A stretch of DNA of 64,000 nt, taken from assembly GCA_933207985.1 (NCBI GenBank), contig OW240915.1:267019000-267082999 (forward strand), given 5' to 3'. The translations under genes were made by a program, and so were the position numbers. Positions 25,801 to 35,789 of this stretch are shown here, one piece after another. This DNA is from Pelobates cultripes. Its lineage: Eukaryota > Chordata > Amphibia > Anura > Pelobatidae. Numbering within the stretch: the stretch's first letter is position 1; each line of letters begins with the position of its first letter. The notes under the pieces are model-generated. The model was not told the origin of the DNA, did no database searches, and saw only the letters and a list, made by a program, of their open reading frames with translations.

Positions 25801-27190
25801 CCACGGTAGAGTTGTGTCTCCCTACAGCCAAGGGTCCCGTATTTTGTGAAACTGTTTGGGTGTGTCATGGATTTGTGAGATGAGGTTGTCCATTTCTATG
25901 ATATTTTGTATTCTTGAACAGAAATCTACTCATGTAACCACCCTGTGGCAGCAGTCATGTTCCCCCCTTTCCATTTGCTTGGGGGGGATGCCGTTATTAA
26001 GGCAACTATTTAATGGAATACTCCAAGCTTTATAACAACTTCAGCCTTCTGTAGTGGTTATGATGCTAGAAGAACCCTGGAGCCATTCCCATGTAATGGA
26101 GCAATAATTACAAGTCAGATACTGGTCCTATCACCCATTTACAGGATTAGAACATCAGCTGAGCATTTGTAATTAACTATTTAGTGTACATGCTCAAAAT
26201 ATGCACAGAAATGAAATTAGCCATCCAAGAACTCTTGTCCGAGCCAGCCTTGAACTCTTGTTTTAAGTGAACCTACTGTACTGGTCATTTCTGTCTGCCA
26301 TATTGTTTTTATTATACTCTAGCAGTGCTGCTGAATTTCTACGTGCTTTACAAATAGAATTTAATAGATACTAGTAGCATGTAACTTACTCCACAGGGAA
26401 AAAGATAGATGTGTAATAGAATGTAATCTGGATTTATAATAATGAAGCTGCAAATGTAATACTTGGACAAAGCAATGAATATTTCTCAACTATTTGTTTA
26501 TATGTTGAGAATATGTATCAATATTTTCTTTTTTCTTTTTTAAATATCATTTGAGTAAAAATATTTAAGCACGTTGCAGTGCTGCGTGACATTTTATCTT
26601 TTTCCTTTATTGCCTTAGGAATCTATATATTTTGAGCATTATTTTGATTTCTAGAGAAGAATACAATGTGCTGTTAAATCCTATTAGCCTAAAAATTATG
26701 TTAATAGATTTTTTTTTGGGGGGGAAGGGCCATCTAATTCATGTGTCTGTAGACCATGAAACAAATTAGTCACACATGACTACAACTTTGTATAATATTT
26801 CAATTGCAGTGGAGACAGAAACATGCTTTTAAGATCAAAAGGTATACCTAAAGAATTGTTTGATGTAAAATGGATATTGTACAATGCTTTGTAATTCTAT
26901 AATATATTATATATTACACTATCATATGTTAAAGCATTGAAAAAATAATTGGGATGTATTTGCTAAGCAGTGAGTGGTGCTAAGTTATTATGTTTACAAA
27001 ACAATTATCAAAATATCTGGATGAGGAATTGACAAAGAAAAATGAAAGTTGCAGTGTTGATAGTTAATTTCCCAGTGCTATTGTTTTTGTAAATAAGTGC
27101 TATTGTTTTTATAAATAAACCCATTGAAGGTTATACTATATAACAGGGGTAAATCACCTTCGGTAATCATTTATTGTTAAACACACTGTC
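22826..27190. other. AT-rich DNA, no gene seen
   Basis: No exon-like frame was identified. A degraded T2-like scrap (CCTTCTGTAGTGGTTATGAT) sits near 26042-26070. C-rich and A-rich homopolymer runs occur (for example near 23495). A conserved non-coding element cannot be recognised without comparison to other genomes. Confidence 0.5.
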
Positions 27191-27335
27191 GGGGTTATTG
27201 ACTAAACTAATTTTGGAATTGCAACAGCATTGGCAATTCTCATATTTACTATAGCCAAATGCGGTTGGAATTTGGTCATCCCGGGCAGTCTGCAGCAATC
27301 ACCCACGTGGATTTGATGTCAGGATTAAAATCAGC

Positions 27336-27368
27336 TTCTGAATCCTATACAAAGTATAGGATTCAGAA
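27336..27368. repeat. Perfect 15-bp hairpin, likely centre of a decayed foldback element
   Basis: Arms 27336-27350 and 27354-27368 are exact complements around a 3-base AAA loop. The surrounding 27190-27480 has a GGGTTATTGACTAAAC start that resembles many amphibian MITE ends, but I could not match a second terminus. Confidence 0.5.
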
Positions 27369-27480
27369 TAATTACAAAGCACCATTTTATAAAATTTGGG
27401 ATCAAATGCATCTGGTAGGATGTACGTTCACAAATTATTATTCACTTGTTTTCTAATAGTACTGTCGTTCACTCGCAGTA

Positions 27481-28027
27481 CAACATGCAAACTGGCAGCA
27501 CTGGCAGCCAGCAGGCAAATAGTTAAAAAGCCCTCCACTGCATGAGGGTTAATTATATGGCAGCTAGCCAGCACTTACTAACCAGCAGCCACACTCAGAA
27601 AAAAAAAAAAAAAGCTGTAAGATGGGGTATGTCTACTAAACTTTTAAAACTAGCGAATAGGCTCTGTTAAAACTGGCGACTATGTCCCTAATGCTTTTTC
27701 ACAGATGCCATCCCCATGGAAAGGACCTTTTCTAGTGATTGGGCAGCAACGGATCCCGAGTCGTTACTTTTAACCATTTAATAGACATGACCCCATCTGC
27801 CACATGGGCATAGGAAGGTTTCAAACCTGCCTTAGAGTAAAATGGGGGTTTTATTTGCTTTTCAGTTAATTTTTCCCTTTGTTTTTAATTAACCCTCTAA
27901 ACTAAAAGAACTAGTCCAGTCAATCTCATTGGATCTTTGGTGATACATTAAAGGAGAACTGACACTAAACTGTTTTAATATCTCTATGTTATAATATATT
28001 ATATATCCTCCCAATCATTCTACCATG
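27481..28027. other. Non-coding DNA, poly(A) run and possible MITE tip
   Basis: An A-run is at about 27599-27614. TTAAAGGAGAACT at about 27949 resembles a T2-type terminus without a partner. No gene was seen. Confidence 0.45.
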
Positions 28028-28032
28028 CCTTA
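28028..28032. repeat. Target-site duplication CCTTA (left)
   Basis: CCTTA abuts the TG of the left LTR and is matched by CCTTA at 31893-31897 just after the terminal CA of the right LTR. Five bases is usual for Gypsy-like and many other LTR elements. Confidence 0.9.
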
Positions 28033-28737
28033 TGTAACGGACCGTTTTGCACAAAAGGGGTAAAAACCGTTTAGGCGATCGGCCCCCTTTCCAGAGATAC
28101 AGGCACAGCTACTGCAGAACACCAAACTTCCGAACTGGATACAAAATACCACTCCAACTCCTGAACTGGAACCTCCCAAATAGCTGCTATCAGACCACAC
28201 GAATACAGTTTAATCGCCATGGAGCCAAAGTCTTTACGGTCAGTTTCATACGAATGGGCTCCATGGGATTCCTATCTGGGGTATAACACATTCAACCAAA
28301 ACTACCGAACACCGGGCCGTTCGTGCACTTCCACCGAACAAGAAGGGAGGTCGGCGGCTTCAGCGGTGTTCGCGCAAAACTGTGTCCGATTTTAGTTCCA
28401 TGAAAATAGGGGCGAACACCGCTGTGCATTCGTATGTTTAAAATGGCCGCGACCTCGTGTTCGGGATACGAATGGCGGCCACCCAGCATTCGTCAATTAA
28501 GCTGCGGTTAACCACAGCTTCAGGGAGGTTAATTGCCGGCACACTCCAGCTCCCAGGTGGTCTATTCATTCGTGCGGTTGTTCGGTAGATTGAATCTACC
28601 GAACAACTGGCAGAAAAGCACGAATACAGCTTTTCTCCAGGCGAAATAAAGTCTTTTAAAAGGGGGCCATAGTCCAGAGGCAGCAGGTGAGCAACCAGGC
28701 TTCTCCAATGCAATGTGGCGAGATTGATCTCGTCACA
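28033..28737 (-). repeat. 3' LTR (carries an internal deletion)
   Basis: It matches the right LTR end to end except for a missing 473-bp block that corresponds to about 30872-31344. CAGAC occurs at both breakpoints, which suggests a microhomology-mediated or template-switch deletion. The lost block contains the TATA-like box, the poly(A)-type signal and the conserved GGAGATAATT stem-loop. This copy may therefore be unable to terminate or start transcripts normally. Confidence 0.9.
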
Positions 28738-30624
28738 TCTCTCCCCTTTTCCAAACAGACTAACAGGGTATCTGACCTCCTGCCAGTCAGTGCCCTTGTT
28801 AGTCCAGCAGCCCACCCACAAAACACAATCAACAGCACAGCCCACCCACAATAAATAGTTACTGCACCTGGGTAGAGGAGAAGCTTGTCCATGTCCAGGT
28901 GCCTCACCACGGCTGTGCTGGGTACGGGTACGCTGACTTGGTGGGGTGCTGCGTGGGCAGAGACCAGCGTCACTCTGCCCTGTTGCCAGCGCTACTGGGA
29001 GGGTAGCCTGGTTGAAGCCTGGTTGTTGGAGGGGGAGACCGACTGTCTCCCCTTTAGATACACAGTCCTGCTGCTGGAGACCGACTGTCTCCCCTTTGGT
29101 TTCACAGCTCTGCTGCTGGAGGGAGAGACCGACTGTCTCCCCTTTGGATACTCTAAGCTGTCGCTGGGGAGAGGGGGTAACAGGCTCCTCTCCCGATAGA
29201 ACACTCTGCCGCTGGGGAAAGGAGACTGCGCTCTCTATTCCCTGCCCATTAATGATCCGCCGCTGGGGAGAGGTGGTAGCAAGCTCCTCTTCCATACATA
29301 CTTTCATCCTCTGTAGAGGGAGACCGACTGTCTCCGCTCCCAATACAGAGTCCTGCTGCTGGGGAAAGGAGACTGGGCTCTCTATTCCCTGCTGGATACT
29401 CTGCCGCTGGGGACTGGAGACTGGGCTCCCAATTCCCAACAAATAACACTGCCGCTGGGGAGGGAGGACACTGCTCTCCTCTCCCTGGACTTCACACTGC
29501 CTTCCCGGCATATCACTTGGCTGCTGGGGGGCAGGAACAACTACCTCTGCCCCCTGTAACTCAGCCTGTCGCTGGGGAGGGAGGACACTGCTCTCCTCTC
29601 CCTGTACTTCACACTGCCTTCCCGGCATATCACTCTGCTGCTGGGGGGCAGGAACAACTACCTCTGCCCCCTGTAACTCAGCCTGCCGCTGGGGAGGGAG
29701 GACGCTGCTCTCCTCTCCCTGCACTTTACACTGCCTTCCCGGCATATCACTCTGCTGCTGGAGGGCAGGAACAACTACCTCTGCCCCCTGTAACTCAGCC
29801 TGCCGCTGGGGAGGGAGGACGCTGCTCTCCTCTCCCTGCACTTTACACTGCCGCTGGGGAATGGAGACTGGGCTCCCAATTCCCAATAAATCACACGGCC
29901 GCTGGGGAATGGAGACTGGACTCCCAATTCCCTGCAGGACCGGTGGAGAGACCTCGGTCCCATCTCTACCGGCCACCTGGGGTTCTTCCCAGACAATATC
30001 AACAATGTCTTCCCAGCTGAATGGGTCTGGAACTGGATCTGTCACCTTGCTGTCCTGCTGAATCTTCTCAATGGAGTGGAAGAGATCTCGGTAGTCCTGC
30101 TCCAGTTCCCACTCCAGGGTTGCTAGGTGAGCCAGGTCTTGCTCAATGTCGTGAGTGTCGTCCCAGTCATACCTGCTCTCCCTCCACTCCAAGAGATCAC
30201 TGAACCGGGCTTGTGTAGGGCTCCCAAATTCAGGCTCTGAAAAAGCCTCCCATAACAAGCCAGGACCATCAAACTCCTCTCCCTCTGGCTTGTCATGCTC
30301 GGCTGTCCAGGGCAGGTACTGTGCCCCATACCACCAGAGCGCCTGGTAGGCATCTTCTAGCCAAATCTCCTGCCATACCCGGTGCTCCAATTCCTTCACC
30401 CATTCATCCAGGGGCTGCTCTCCCAGGAAGGACATCCACAGGGCCACTTGCTTCTGCAACTGCTGCTCTTCACTGGGGAGACTCTTGCCCCGCTGGTATT
30501 GTACATTATCCAGGGCCTGGTACCAGATGCCTTTCCTTAATGCATCCCGGCCATCCTGGTCCTCCTCCTCGTATGCCACTGCTGGTTCCATTCTGTTGCT
30601 GTCAGGGTCGCTGTACTCAGACAT
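28438..30624 (-). CDS. Gag-position repeat-rich protein of the LTR element, 728 codons
   Basis: The first ATG lies 89 nt downstream of the 5' LTR, the usual gag position. Residues 1-215 are acidic and tryptophan-rich (for example ALWWYGAQYLPW) with helix-like stretches. Residues about 228-545 consist of degenerate units of 16 residues or so (pattern G.E.......PQRQ), including a nearly perfect 39-residue repeat in about 3.5 copies at residues 252-390. Residues 546-628 are serine, proline and cysteine bearing. Residues 629-728 are encoded inside the 3' LTR, so the frame crosses the polypurine tract. I saw no CCHC knuckle, protease DTG, RT or integrase motif. It may be a diverged Gag or a novel accessory structural protein; function is unknown. 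The intact frame argues for recent expression or selection. Confidence 0.75.
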   Translation of the reverse strand: MSEYSDPDSNRMEPAVAYEEEDQDGRDALRKGIWYQALDNVQYQRGKSLPSEEQQLQKQVALWMSFLGEQPLDEWVKELEHRVWQEIWLEDAYQALWWYGAQYLPWTAEHDKPEGEEFDGPGLLWEAFSEPEFGSPTQARFSDLLEWRESRYDWDDTHDIEQDLAHLATLEWELEQDYRDLFHSIEKIQQDSKVTDPVPDPFSWEDIVDIVWEEPQVAGRDGTEVSPPVLQGIGSPVSIPQRPCDLLGIGSPVSIPQRQCKVQGEESSVLPPQRQAELQGAEVVVPALQQQSDMPGRQCKVQGEESSVLPPQRQAELQGAEVVVPAPQQQSDMPGRQCEVQGEESSVLPPQRQAELQGAEVVVPAPQQPSDMPGRQCEVQGEESSVLPPQRQCYLLGIGSPVSSPQRQSIQQGIESPVSFPQQQDSVLGAETVGLPLQRMKVCMEEELATTSPQRRIINGQGIESAVSFPQRQSVLSGEEPVTPSPQRQLRVSKGETVGLSLQQQSCETKGETVGLQQQDCVSKGETVGLPLQQPGFNQATLPVALATGQSDAGLCPRSTPPSQRTRTQHSRGEAPGHGQASPLPRCSNYLLWVGCAVDCVLWVGCWTNKGTDWQEVRYPVSLFGKGERCDEINLATLHWRSLVAHLLPLDYGPLLKDFISPGEKLYSCFSASCSVDSIYRTTARMNRPPGSWSVPAINLPEAVVNRSLIDECWVAAIRIPNTRSRPF
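28577..28607. promoter_or_regulatory. LTR palindrome with 15-bp arms
   Basis: GTTGTTCGGTAGATT (28577-28591) is the exact complement of 28593-28607, with one base between them. The same palindrome is present in the copies near 31735 and 33890, and a degenerate form lies near 22626-22650. It is in the U3 side of the LTR, where protein-binding sites or RNA structure are expected. Confidence 0.7.
28738..28752 (-). promoter_or_regulatory. Polypurine tract
   Basis: On the minus strand GGAAAAGGGGAGAGA lies directly before the TG that opens the 3' LTR, the expected position of the plus-strand DNA primer. It is also read through by the ORF (residues around GKGER). Confidence 0.85.
29447..29870 (-). 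repeat. 117-bp coding minisatellite inside the ORF
   Basis: The marker AGGGAGGACA/GAGGGAGGAC recurs at 29461, 29578, 29695 and 29812, exactly 117 bp apart, preserving the frame. Each unit encodes two degenerate 16-residue modules plus a linker. Copies differ at only a few positions, so the array expanded recently and is likely length-polymorphic. Confidence 0.9.
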
Positions 30625-30687
30625 GCGTTGCCCTCAAATTGTAAATCCACGGAATGGTGTTGCCTGTAGCTGTCCTGTAGTCTGTGG

Positions 30688-30713
30688 GAACGATCCCGCC
30701 GCTTGCCACCAAT
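30688..30713 (-). promoter_or_regulatory. Primer-binding-site-like sequence, probably tRNA-Leu
   Basis: On the minus strand, two bases after the 5' LTR, the sequence TGGTGGCAAGCGGCGGGAT starts with the complement of a tRNA CCA end. It resembles the complement of the 3' end of a tRNA-Leu type acceptor (TGGTGGCAGCGGTGGGAT), with one inserted A and one substitution. The tRNA match is from memory and should be checked. Confidence 0.6.
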
Positions 30714-30991
30714 TGTAACGGACCGTTTTGCACACAAGGGGTAAAAACCGTTTAGGCGATCGGCCCCCTTTCCAGAGATACAGGCACAGCTACTGCAGAA
30801 CACCAAACTCCCGAACTGGATACAAAATAGCACTCCAACTCCCGAACTGGAACCTCCCAAATGGCTGCTAGCAGACGAACAGGAAAAGCAGACAATCAGC
30901 TTACACTCCTGGCAATCAGTCTCTAACAGCATACAGTGAATCCCCCCAAGAACGAGACAAGGCTCTGTGTTGAGGGTTAAGCAGTGGTCTG

Positions 30992-31023
30992 TTTAATGAG
31001 GGCTACCTGCCCGGGTTTTATGC
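30992..31023 (-). promoter_or_regulatory. LTR core promoter and poly(A)-type signal
   Basis: GCATAAAA is followed about 19 bases downstream by ATTAAA on the minus strand. The solo LTR on the plus strand shows the same pair, GCATAAAA at 51685-51692 and ATTAAA at 51711-51716, with the shared context CTCATTAAACAGA. Confidence 0.65.
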
Positions 31024-31156
31024 AGGTCTCCCACCTGGTGGACACTCCCCTAGGGGACCAAATGGGAGACTGTGACAAGGGACAGACAAGTAGACAAATA
31101 GGACACACAGTCACAGTATATTCCCACAATGCATCCTGGCTTCCTCCCCTCTGCCC

Positions 31157-31194
31157 TGGGAGATAATTGAGAAGTAATTAAATTATCTCCCAAG
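31157..31194. promoter_or_regulatory. Conserved LTR stem-loop
   Basis: CTGGGAGATAATT pairs with AATTATCTCCCAAG across a 12-base loop, 12-13 base pairs. It is the counterpart of the stem-loops at 22061-22115 and 51235-51284. Confidence 0.75.
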
Positions 31195-31212
31195 ACAAAG
31201 GCAAAACTCCAT

Positions 31213-34139
31213 TACACATGTGGGGATACAAAACCAGTATTATACTTTAAAATACATAAAGTAACATTTATTACATAAAACACAGACATGTAACATATCC
31301 CCAGATAGCTCAGGTCTGAGTGCACATTATTAAGCGAATGGCGCTCAGACCACACGAATACAGTTTAATCGCCATGGAGCCAAAGTCTTTACGGTCAGTT
31401 TCATACGAATGGGCTCCATGGGATTCCTATCTTGGGTATAACACATTCAACCAAAACTACCGAACACCGGGCCGTTTGTGCACTTCCACCGAACAAGAAG
31501 GGAGGTCGGCGGCTTCAGCGGTGTTCGCGCAAAACTGTGTCCGATTTTAGTTCCATGAAAATAGGGGCGAACACCGCTGTGCATTCGTATGTTTAAAATG
31601 GCCACGACCTCGTGTTCGGGATATGAATGGCGGCCACCCAGCATTCATCAATTAAGCTGCGGTTAACCGCAGCTTCAGGGAGGTTAATTGCCGGCACACT
31701 CCAGCTCCCAGGTGGTCTATTCATTCGTGCGGTTGTTCGGTAGATTGAATCTACCGAACAACTGGCAGAAAAGCATGAATACAGCTTTTCTCCAGGCGAA
31801 ATAAAGTCTTTTAAAAGGGGGCCATAGTCCAGAGGCAGCAGGCGAGCAACCAGGCTTCTCTAATGCAATGTGGCGAGATTGATCTCGTCACACCTTACCT
31901 TACTTTGTAATCAGATTCTCACTTTTTGTTGCTATCCCAGTTTTTTCCACAATGGATGTTATTTATTTACTTCTAAAAAAAATCCTCCCTAAATCCTCCT
32001 TTTCCTACAAGCTTTAGAATTTTCTCCTTTCTCCCTTATTTCTTGATCATGTCATCTACAATCAGCTGTTCACCTTCATTTGCTCCCATTCTATCCTCCC
32101 AGCCACCCAACATGGCTTCCAGGGAGTCCCATGATTGAAACAGTGCCCTCTCTGTCCATAACTTGCTTACCACAATACTCTCAAGTCTCATCCATCCTCA
32201 ACATTCTTAATTTATCTGCTGCTTTTCACAGTGTTGACCATCCAACTATTCTCCTCACTTTGGCTGACCTTGGTATAACTGGTACTGCTTGTCAACCTAG
32301 CTCTCATCCTACCTATCTGATTAATCCTATCAAGATTCCTTCAACAATACAACCACTCCACTAATTCCTCTTCTATTAGATATCCTGTAGGGTTCAGTCC
32401 TCAGACTTATCCTTTTCTCTCATCATGGAGTCCCTCTGCCTGAACTCATTTCCTTAAATGCCTTCAATGTCCATTACTTTGCAATTGACATTCAAATCAT
32501 CTTCTCTTTCTTTGTTTTACACCTGATTTTTCCTCCTGCATTTTTCCATCTTCTTTCACATTGCCCAATGCATGTCATCACATTAATGTTAAATAAACCC
32601 AGCCAAAACTGACATACTCTTCTTCTTTTCACCATCCCCTTCACCTCATATTCCACAATCCACTCTCCACTTTCCCCATCTCACTATTTCCCTAATACCT
32701 GCAGCTCCTGGTTATTTTTGACTCCTCATTTCTCTTTGAAAAACCTACTAATTTCCCCTGTTACTAACCTTCTCTTTTGTAAAACCCCTTACTCACTCTC
32801 TCATCTTCAAAAGGCTTGATTACTGTAACTCCCTTCTATTTGGTCTTTCTACAACACTCCATTACGTTTACTAATTTAAAAAGCGGCCTACTCCTTCCCT
32901 GTAATGCTAATTCTTGACCCCTTCTTCAAAAGCTCAACTGGCTTGCTAAATGCTAGTGGTCTCTCTTCAAATGTCTTATCCTCATGTTCAAATCCATCCA
33001 TAACCATGACCTCCCTACCTCACTTATTTCCTGCTACACGCAAAATTATCCTCACTGTGCTTTCAACATCACCTATCTTACCCAATCCTCAGACTTATAC
33101 CCCAACACAATTCTGTTAATTTTCACTTTTAGCCCCCTACCACAGGAAACTAGCTCACTCCTCACATTCAATCTGCCCTCTCTCTATCATCTTTCTGCAG
33201 TCTTCTAAAAGCACCCGTCTTTACTGAAGCCTTACCCATTACATCGTAACCTAATCCATCACTTGTCCATTAAAGCTTAACATATCTGACTGTATCATTC
33301 TCCCATTAGTCTTTATCACGAGCAATGTGGTCGCAACCCAGGAGTCTTCCTGTCTCCCACATGCAACTCTTCCATCCACATTCATAATCTTTCTGTGGAT
33401 ATGAACCTACACATGTGGGGACACAAAACCAGTATTATACTTTAAAATACATAAAGTAACATTTATTACATAAAACACAGACATGTAACATATCCCCAGA
33501 TAGCTCAGGTCTGAGTGCACGTTATTAAGCGAATGGCGCTCAGACCACACGAATACAGTTTAATCGCCATGGAGCCAAAGTCTTTACGGTCAGTTTCATA
33601 CGAATGGGCTCCATGGGATTCCGGGCCGTTCGTGCACTTCCACCGAACAAGAAGGGAGGTCGGCGGCTTCAGCGGTGTTCACGCAAAACTGTGTCCGATT
33701 TTAGTTCCATGAAAATAGGGGCGAACACCGCTGTGCATTCGTATGTTTAAAATGGCCGCGACCTTGTGTTCGGGATACGAATGGCGGCCACCCAGCATTC
33801 GTCAATTAAGCTGCGGTTAACCGCAGCTTCAGGGAGGTTAATTGCCGGCACACTCCAGCTCCCAGGTGGTCTATTCATTCGTGCGGTTGTTCGGTAGATT
33901 GAATCTACCGAACAACTGACAGAAAAGCACGAATACAGCTTTTCTCCAGGCGAAATAAAGTCTTTTAAAAGGGGGCCATAGTCCAGAGGCAGCAGGCGAG
34001 CAACCAGGCTTCTCCAATGCAATGTGGCGAGATTGATCTCGTCACACCTTACCTTACTTTGTAATCAGATTCTCACTTTTTGTTGCTATCCCAGTTTTTT
34101 CCACAATGGATGTTATTTATTTACTTCTAAAAAAATCCT
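31213..34139. repeat. Partial duplication of the LTR and its right flank
   Basis: Segment 31213-31986 (LTR remainder plus 94 bp of host flank) recurs at 33408-34139. Both copies have the terminal CACA, the CCTTA and the same following flank (TTACTTTGTAATCAGATTCT), so the second is a duplicate of the insertion junction, not an independent insertion. The second copy has a 41-bp deletion (equivalent to 31427-31467). The 1,421 bp between the copies holds a LINE relic. Confidence 0.85.
31987..33407 (+). pseudogene. Decayed non-LTR retrotransposon RT (L2/Rex-like)
   Basis: The plus strand retains an RT motif-A-like block LNLSAAFHSVDH near 32205-32250 (family pattern DLSAAFDTVDH), with the first D changed to N. 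Further along are traces of the GFSPQ/VLGP-type region, YFAIDIQI in place of YADDTQI (near 32475-32495) and a DYCNSLLFGL block near 32818-32845. Many stops and frameshifts interrupt it, and both catalytic sites are altered, so it is long dead. It is much older than the neighbouring LTR element. Confidence 0.7.
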
Positions 34140-35340
34140 TCTATTTGTATTACCAATGTTATTTTTGTGCTCTTGATAAGATTGCTATTTAAGAATGATA
34201 AATAAATAAATAAAATAAATTCATTTTTTAAAATTCATGTATATTAAAATCTCTCCCAATCTGATTGGATTGTCAGTTGCTTGACCAAACGATTTTTGCA
34301 ATTGTCTATTGCTTTTCAAATTTGTATACTCTTTTTCTATCAGGCAATTTTGCAAAGCAGCAGACAGTTGCAAAATAGTTAACAGTGGTTCTGATAACTG
34401 ACAATCCAACCCCAAAGGTACCTAAAGATGGCAGTTATAAAGGAACTGTGGGGAAAGTAGGAATGTGGTTTCTTAAAAAATTTTGAAAACATTAATTAAC
34501 ATATTTTGTATATATTTTCAATTTAAGCAATCTTATGTCTCTTATTTTTCCCATAGTTGACTATTACTGAACAGTGCAGATATCAGTTTAACAGTAATCC
34601 TGACCAGTCCCGAAAAAAACTCTTTTCAACTATCTTCCTTTTAAAAGCCATGTCAAAGTTGAATTTCATTGGGTGGAGCAATGTCCTAGTCATAATATAT
34701 TGCTATGCTAAGTCAAATAGCAAAGATTTAAATATAAATGATGCTCAGAATAATTGATCTCAAAGTCACTCATATAATGGAATGCATTTGTTATCATTGT
34801 ATCTTCTTTGTGTTTATTTTGATGAGATTATAGCATAAGATCTTTGAAGCTTAATCAACTAACATAAAATGCATTAGATTATTAAATTATACACAATCAA
34901 ATGCAAAGTAATTATATGTTCAGTAGAAATATTATAAGAAGGATAAATGCTGAAAGCACAGAGACTGAGCTGACACAAGTGTTTTCTTTTTTAAATTAAA
35001 TGTTGAAACTTTGGTTATTTTTTTAATTATGCATAACGGTTTTTAGTTTGAGTGGAATATTTCATTTTATACAATGTGTGTTCTTGAATATACAATTCTA
35101 GAATAGTTCCCTTTCAGAATATGTGCAAGTTGTATTTGTCTCTCAAAAATTCTGTTGAATCACAACATGTTATAATAATTAGACTTTGAGAACAAACTGC
35201 AATTTCTACGAATTCAGGTTAATTATTTCCTCACACAAAATTTTGATTTCCGAACCACAACATGTCAGACTGTCAGAGGAAATTATAAGAAAATGTAGTT
35301 ACTATATAACACACATGAAGTTAGTGAAAAGTGTACCTCA
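34140..35340. other. AT-rich DNA, no gene seen
   Basis: A short AAAT-type run is near 34198-34220. Frames are short and featureless. Confidence 0.5.
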
Positions 35341-35689
35341 ATGCCCAATAGTGATGTCCCGAACTGTTCGCCACGAACGGTTTGCCACGGACTCATCATT
35401 GAGTAAACTTTGACCCTGTACCTCACAGTCAGCAGACACATTCCAGCCAATCAGCAGCAGACCCTCCCTCCCAGACCCTTCCACCTCCTGGACAGCTCAC
35501 TAAGAATGCAGCTTCACAATGGATGCTGTCCATGAGGTGGGAGGGTCTGGGAGGGAGGGTCTGCTGCTGATTGACTGGAATGTGTCTGCTGACTGTGAGG
35601 TACAGGGTCAAAGTTTACTCAATGATTAGTCCGCGACGAACCGTTCGCAAACCGTTCGGCGAACAGTTCGGGACATCACTAATGCCCAA
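35341..35689. mobile_element. Foldback hAT MITE with 8-bp target duplication
   Basis: The element is 35349-35681 (333 bp), with ends TAGTGATGTCCCGAAC and GTTCGGGACATCACTA. The 8-bp duplication ATGCCCAA lies at 35341-35348 and 35682-35689. Inside, nearly the whole element is an inverted repeat: arms around AGTAAACTTTGACCCTGTAC and CACCTCCTGG / GGTGGGAGGG blocks pair across a loop at about 35495-35535. The 8-bp duplication and TA.TG-type terminus place it in hAT. It encodes nothing. Confidence 0.92.
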
Positions 35690-35789
35690 TTGCAAATATC
35701 ATGTGTGCTGTGTACAAACAAAAAATGTGAAAAACTCAAATAACAGGTGAAAAGAAAAAATACCTAATAAGTCCTAAATAGGAAAATGA

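Larger units (their letters stand above)
28033..31892 (-). mobile_element. Young LTR retroelement without recognisable pol, minus strand
   Basis: Two direct LTRs (28033-28737 and 30714-31892) bound a 1,976-bp interior. Both run from TG to CA. The outer flanks carry the 5-bp duplication CCTTA (28028-28032 and 31893-31897). On the minus strand a PBS-like site follows the 5' LTR (right) and a polypurine tract precedes the 3' LTR (left), fixing the orientation. The two LTRs show roughly 15 substitutions over about 700 shared positions by eye, most of CpG type, so insertion is recent. The only large ORF has 728 codons, and no protease, RT, RNase H or integrase motif was found. It is therefore a non-autonomous element needing enzymes from a partner. 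Confidence 0.9.
30714..31892 (-). repeat. 5' LTR, full length (1,179 bp)
   Basis: This copy keeps the block lost from the 3' LTR. In minus orientation it reads TGTGACGAGATC...CCGTTACA. It contains a TATA-like GCATAAAA (31016-31023), ATTAAA at 30992-30997, the GGAGATAATT stem-loop at 31157-31194 and the TTCGGTAG palindrome near 31735-31765. Its terminal GTTACA matches the end of the independent solo LTR at 50755-52055. Confidence 0.9.

Noticed and set aside
28946..29446. 166-codon plus-strand frame opposite the LTR-element ORF
   Set aside because: It is the antisense shadow of the 117-bp and 16-residue repeats; the minus-strand frame is much longer and sits in the gag position.
29517..30020. 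167-codon plus-strand repeat frame
   Set aside because: Antisense shadow of the same coding minisatellite, with no independent start context or motif.
30123..31166. Possible host exons in the GC-richer LTR region
   Set aside because: All frames are explained by the LTR element and its ORF on the minus strand.
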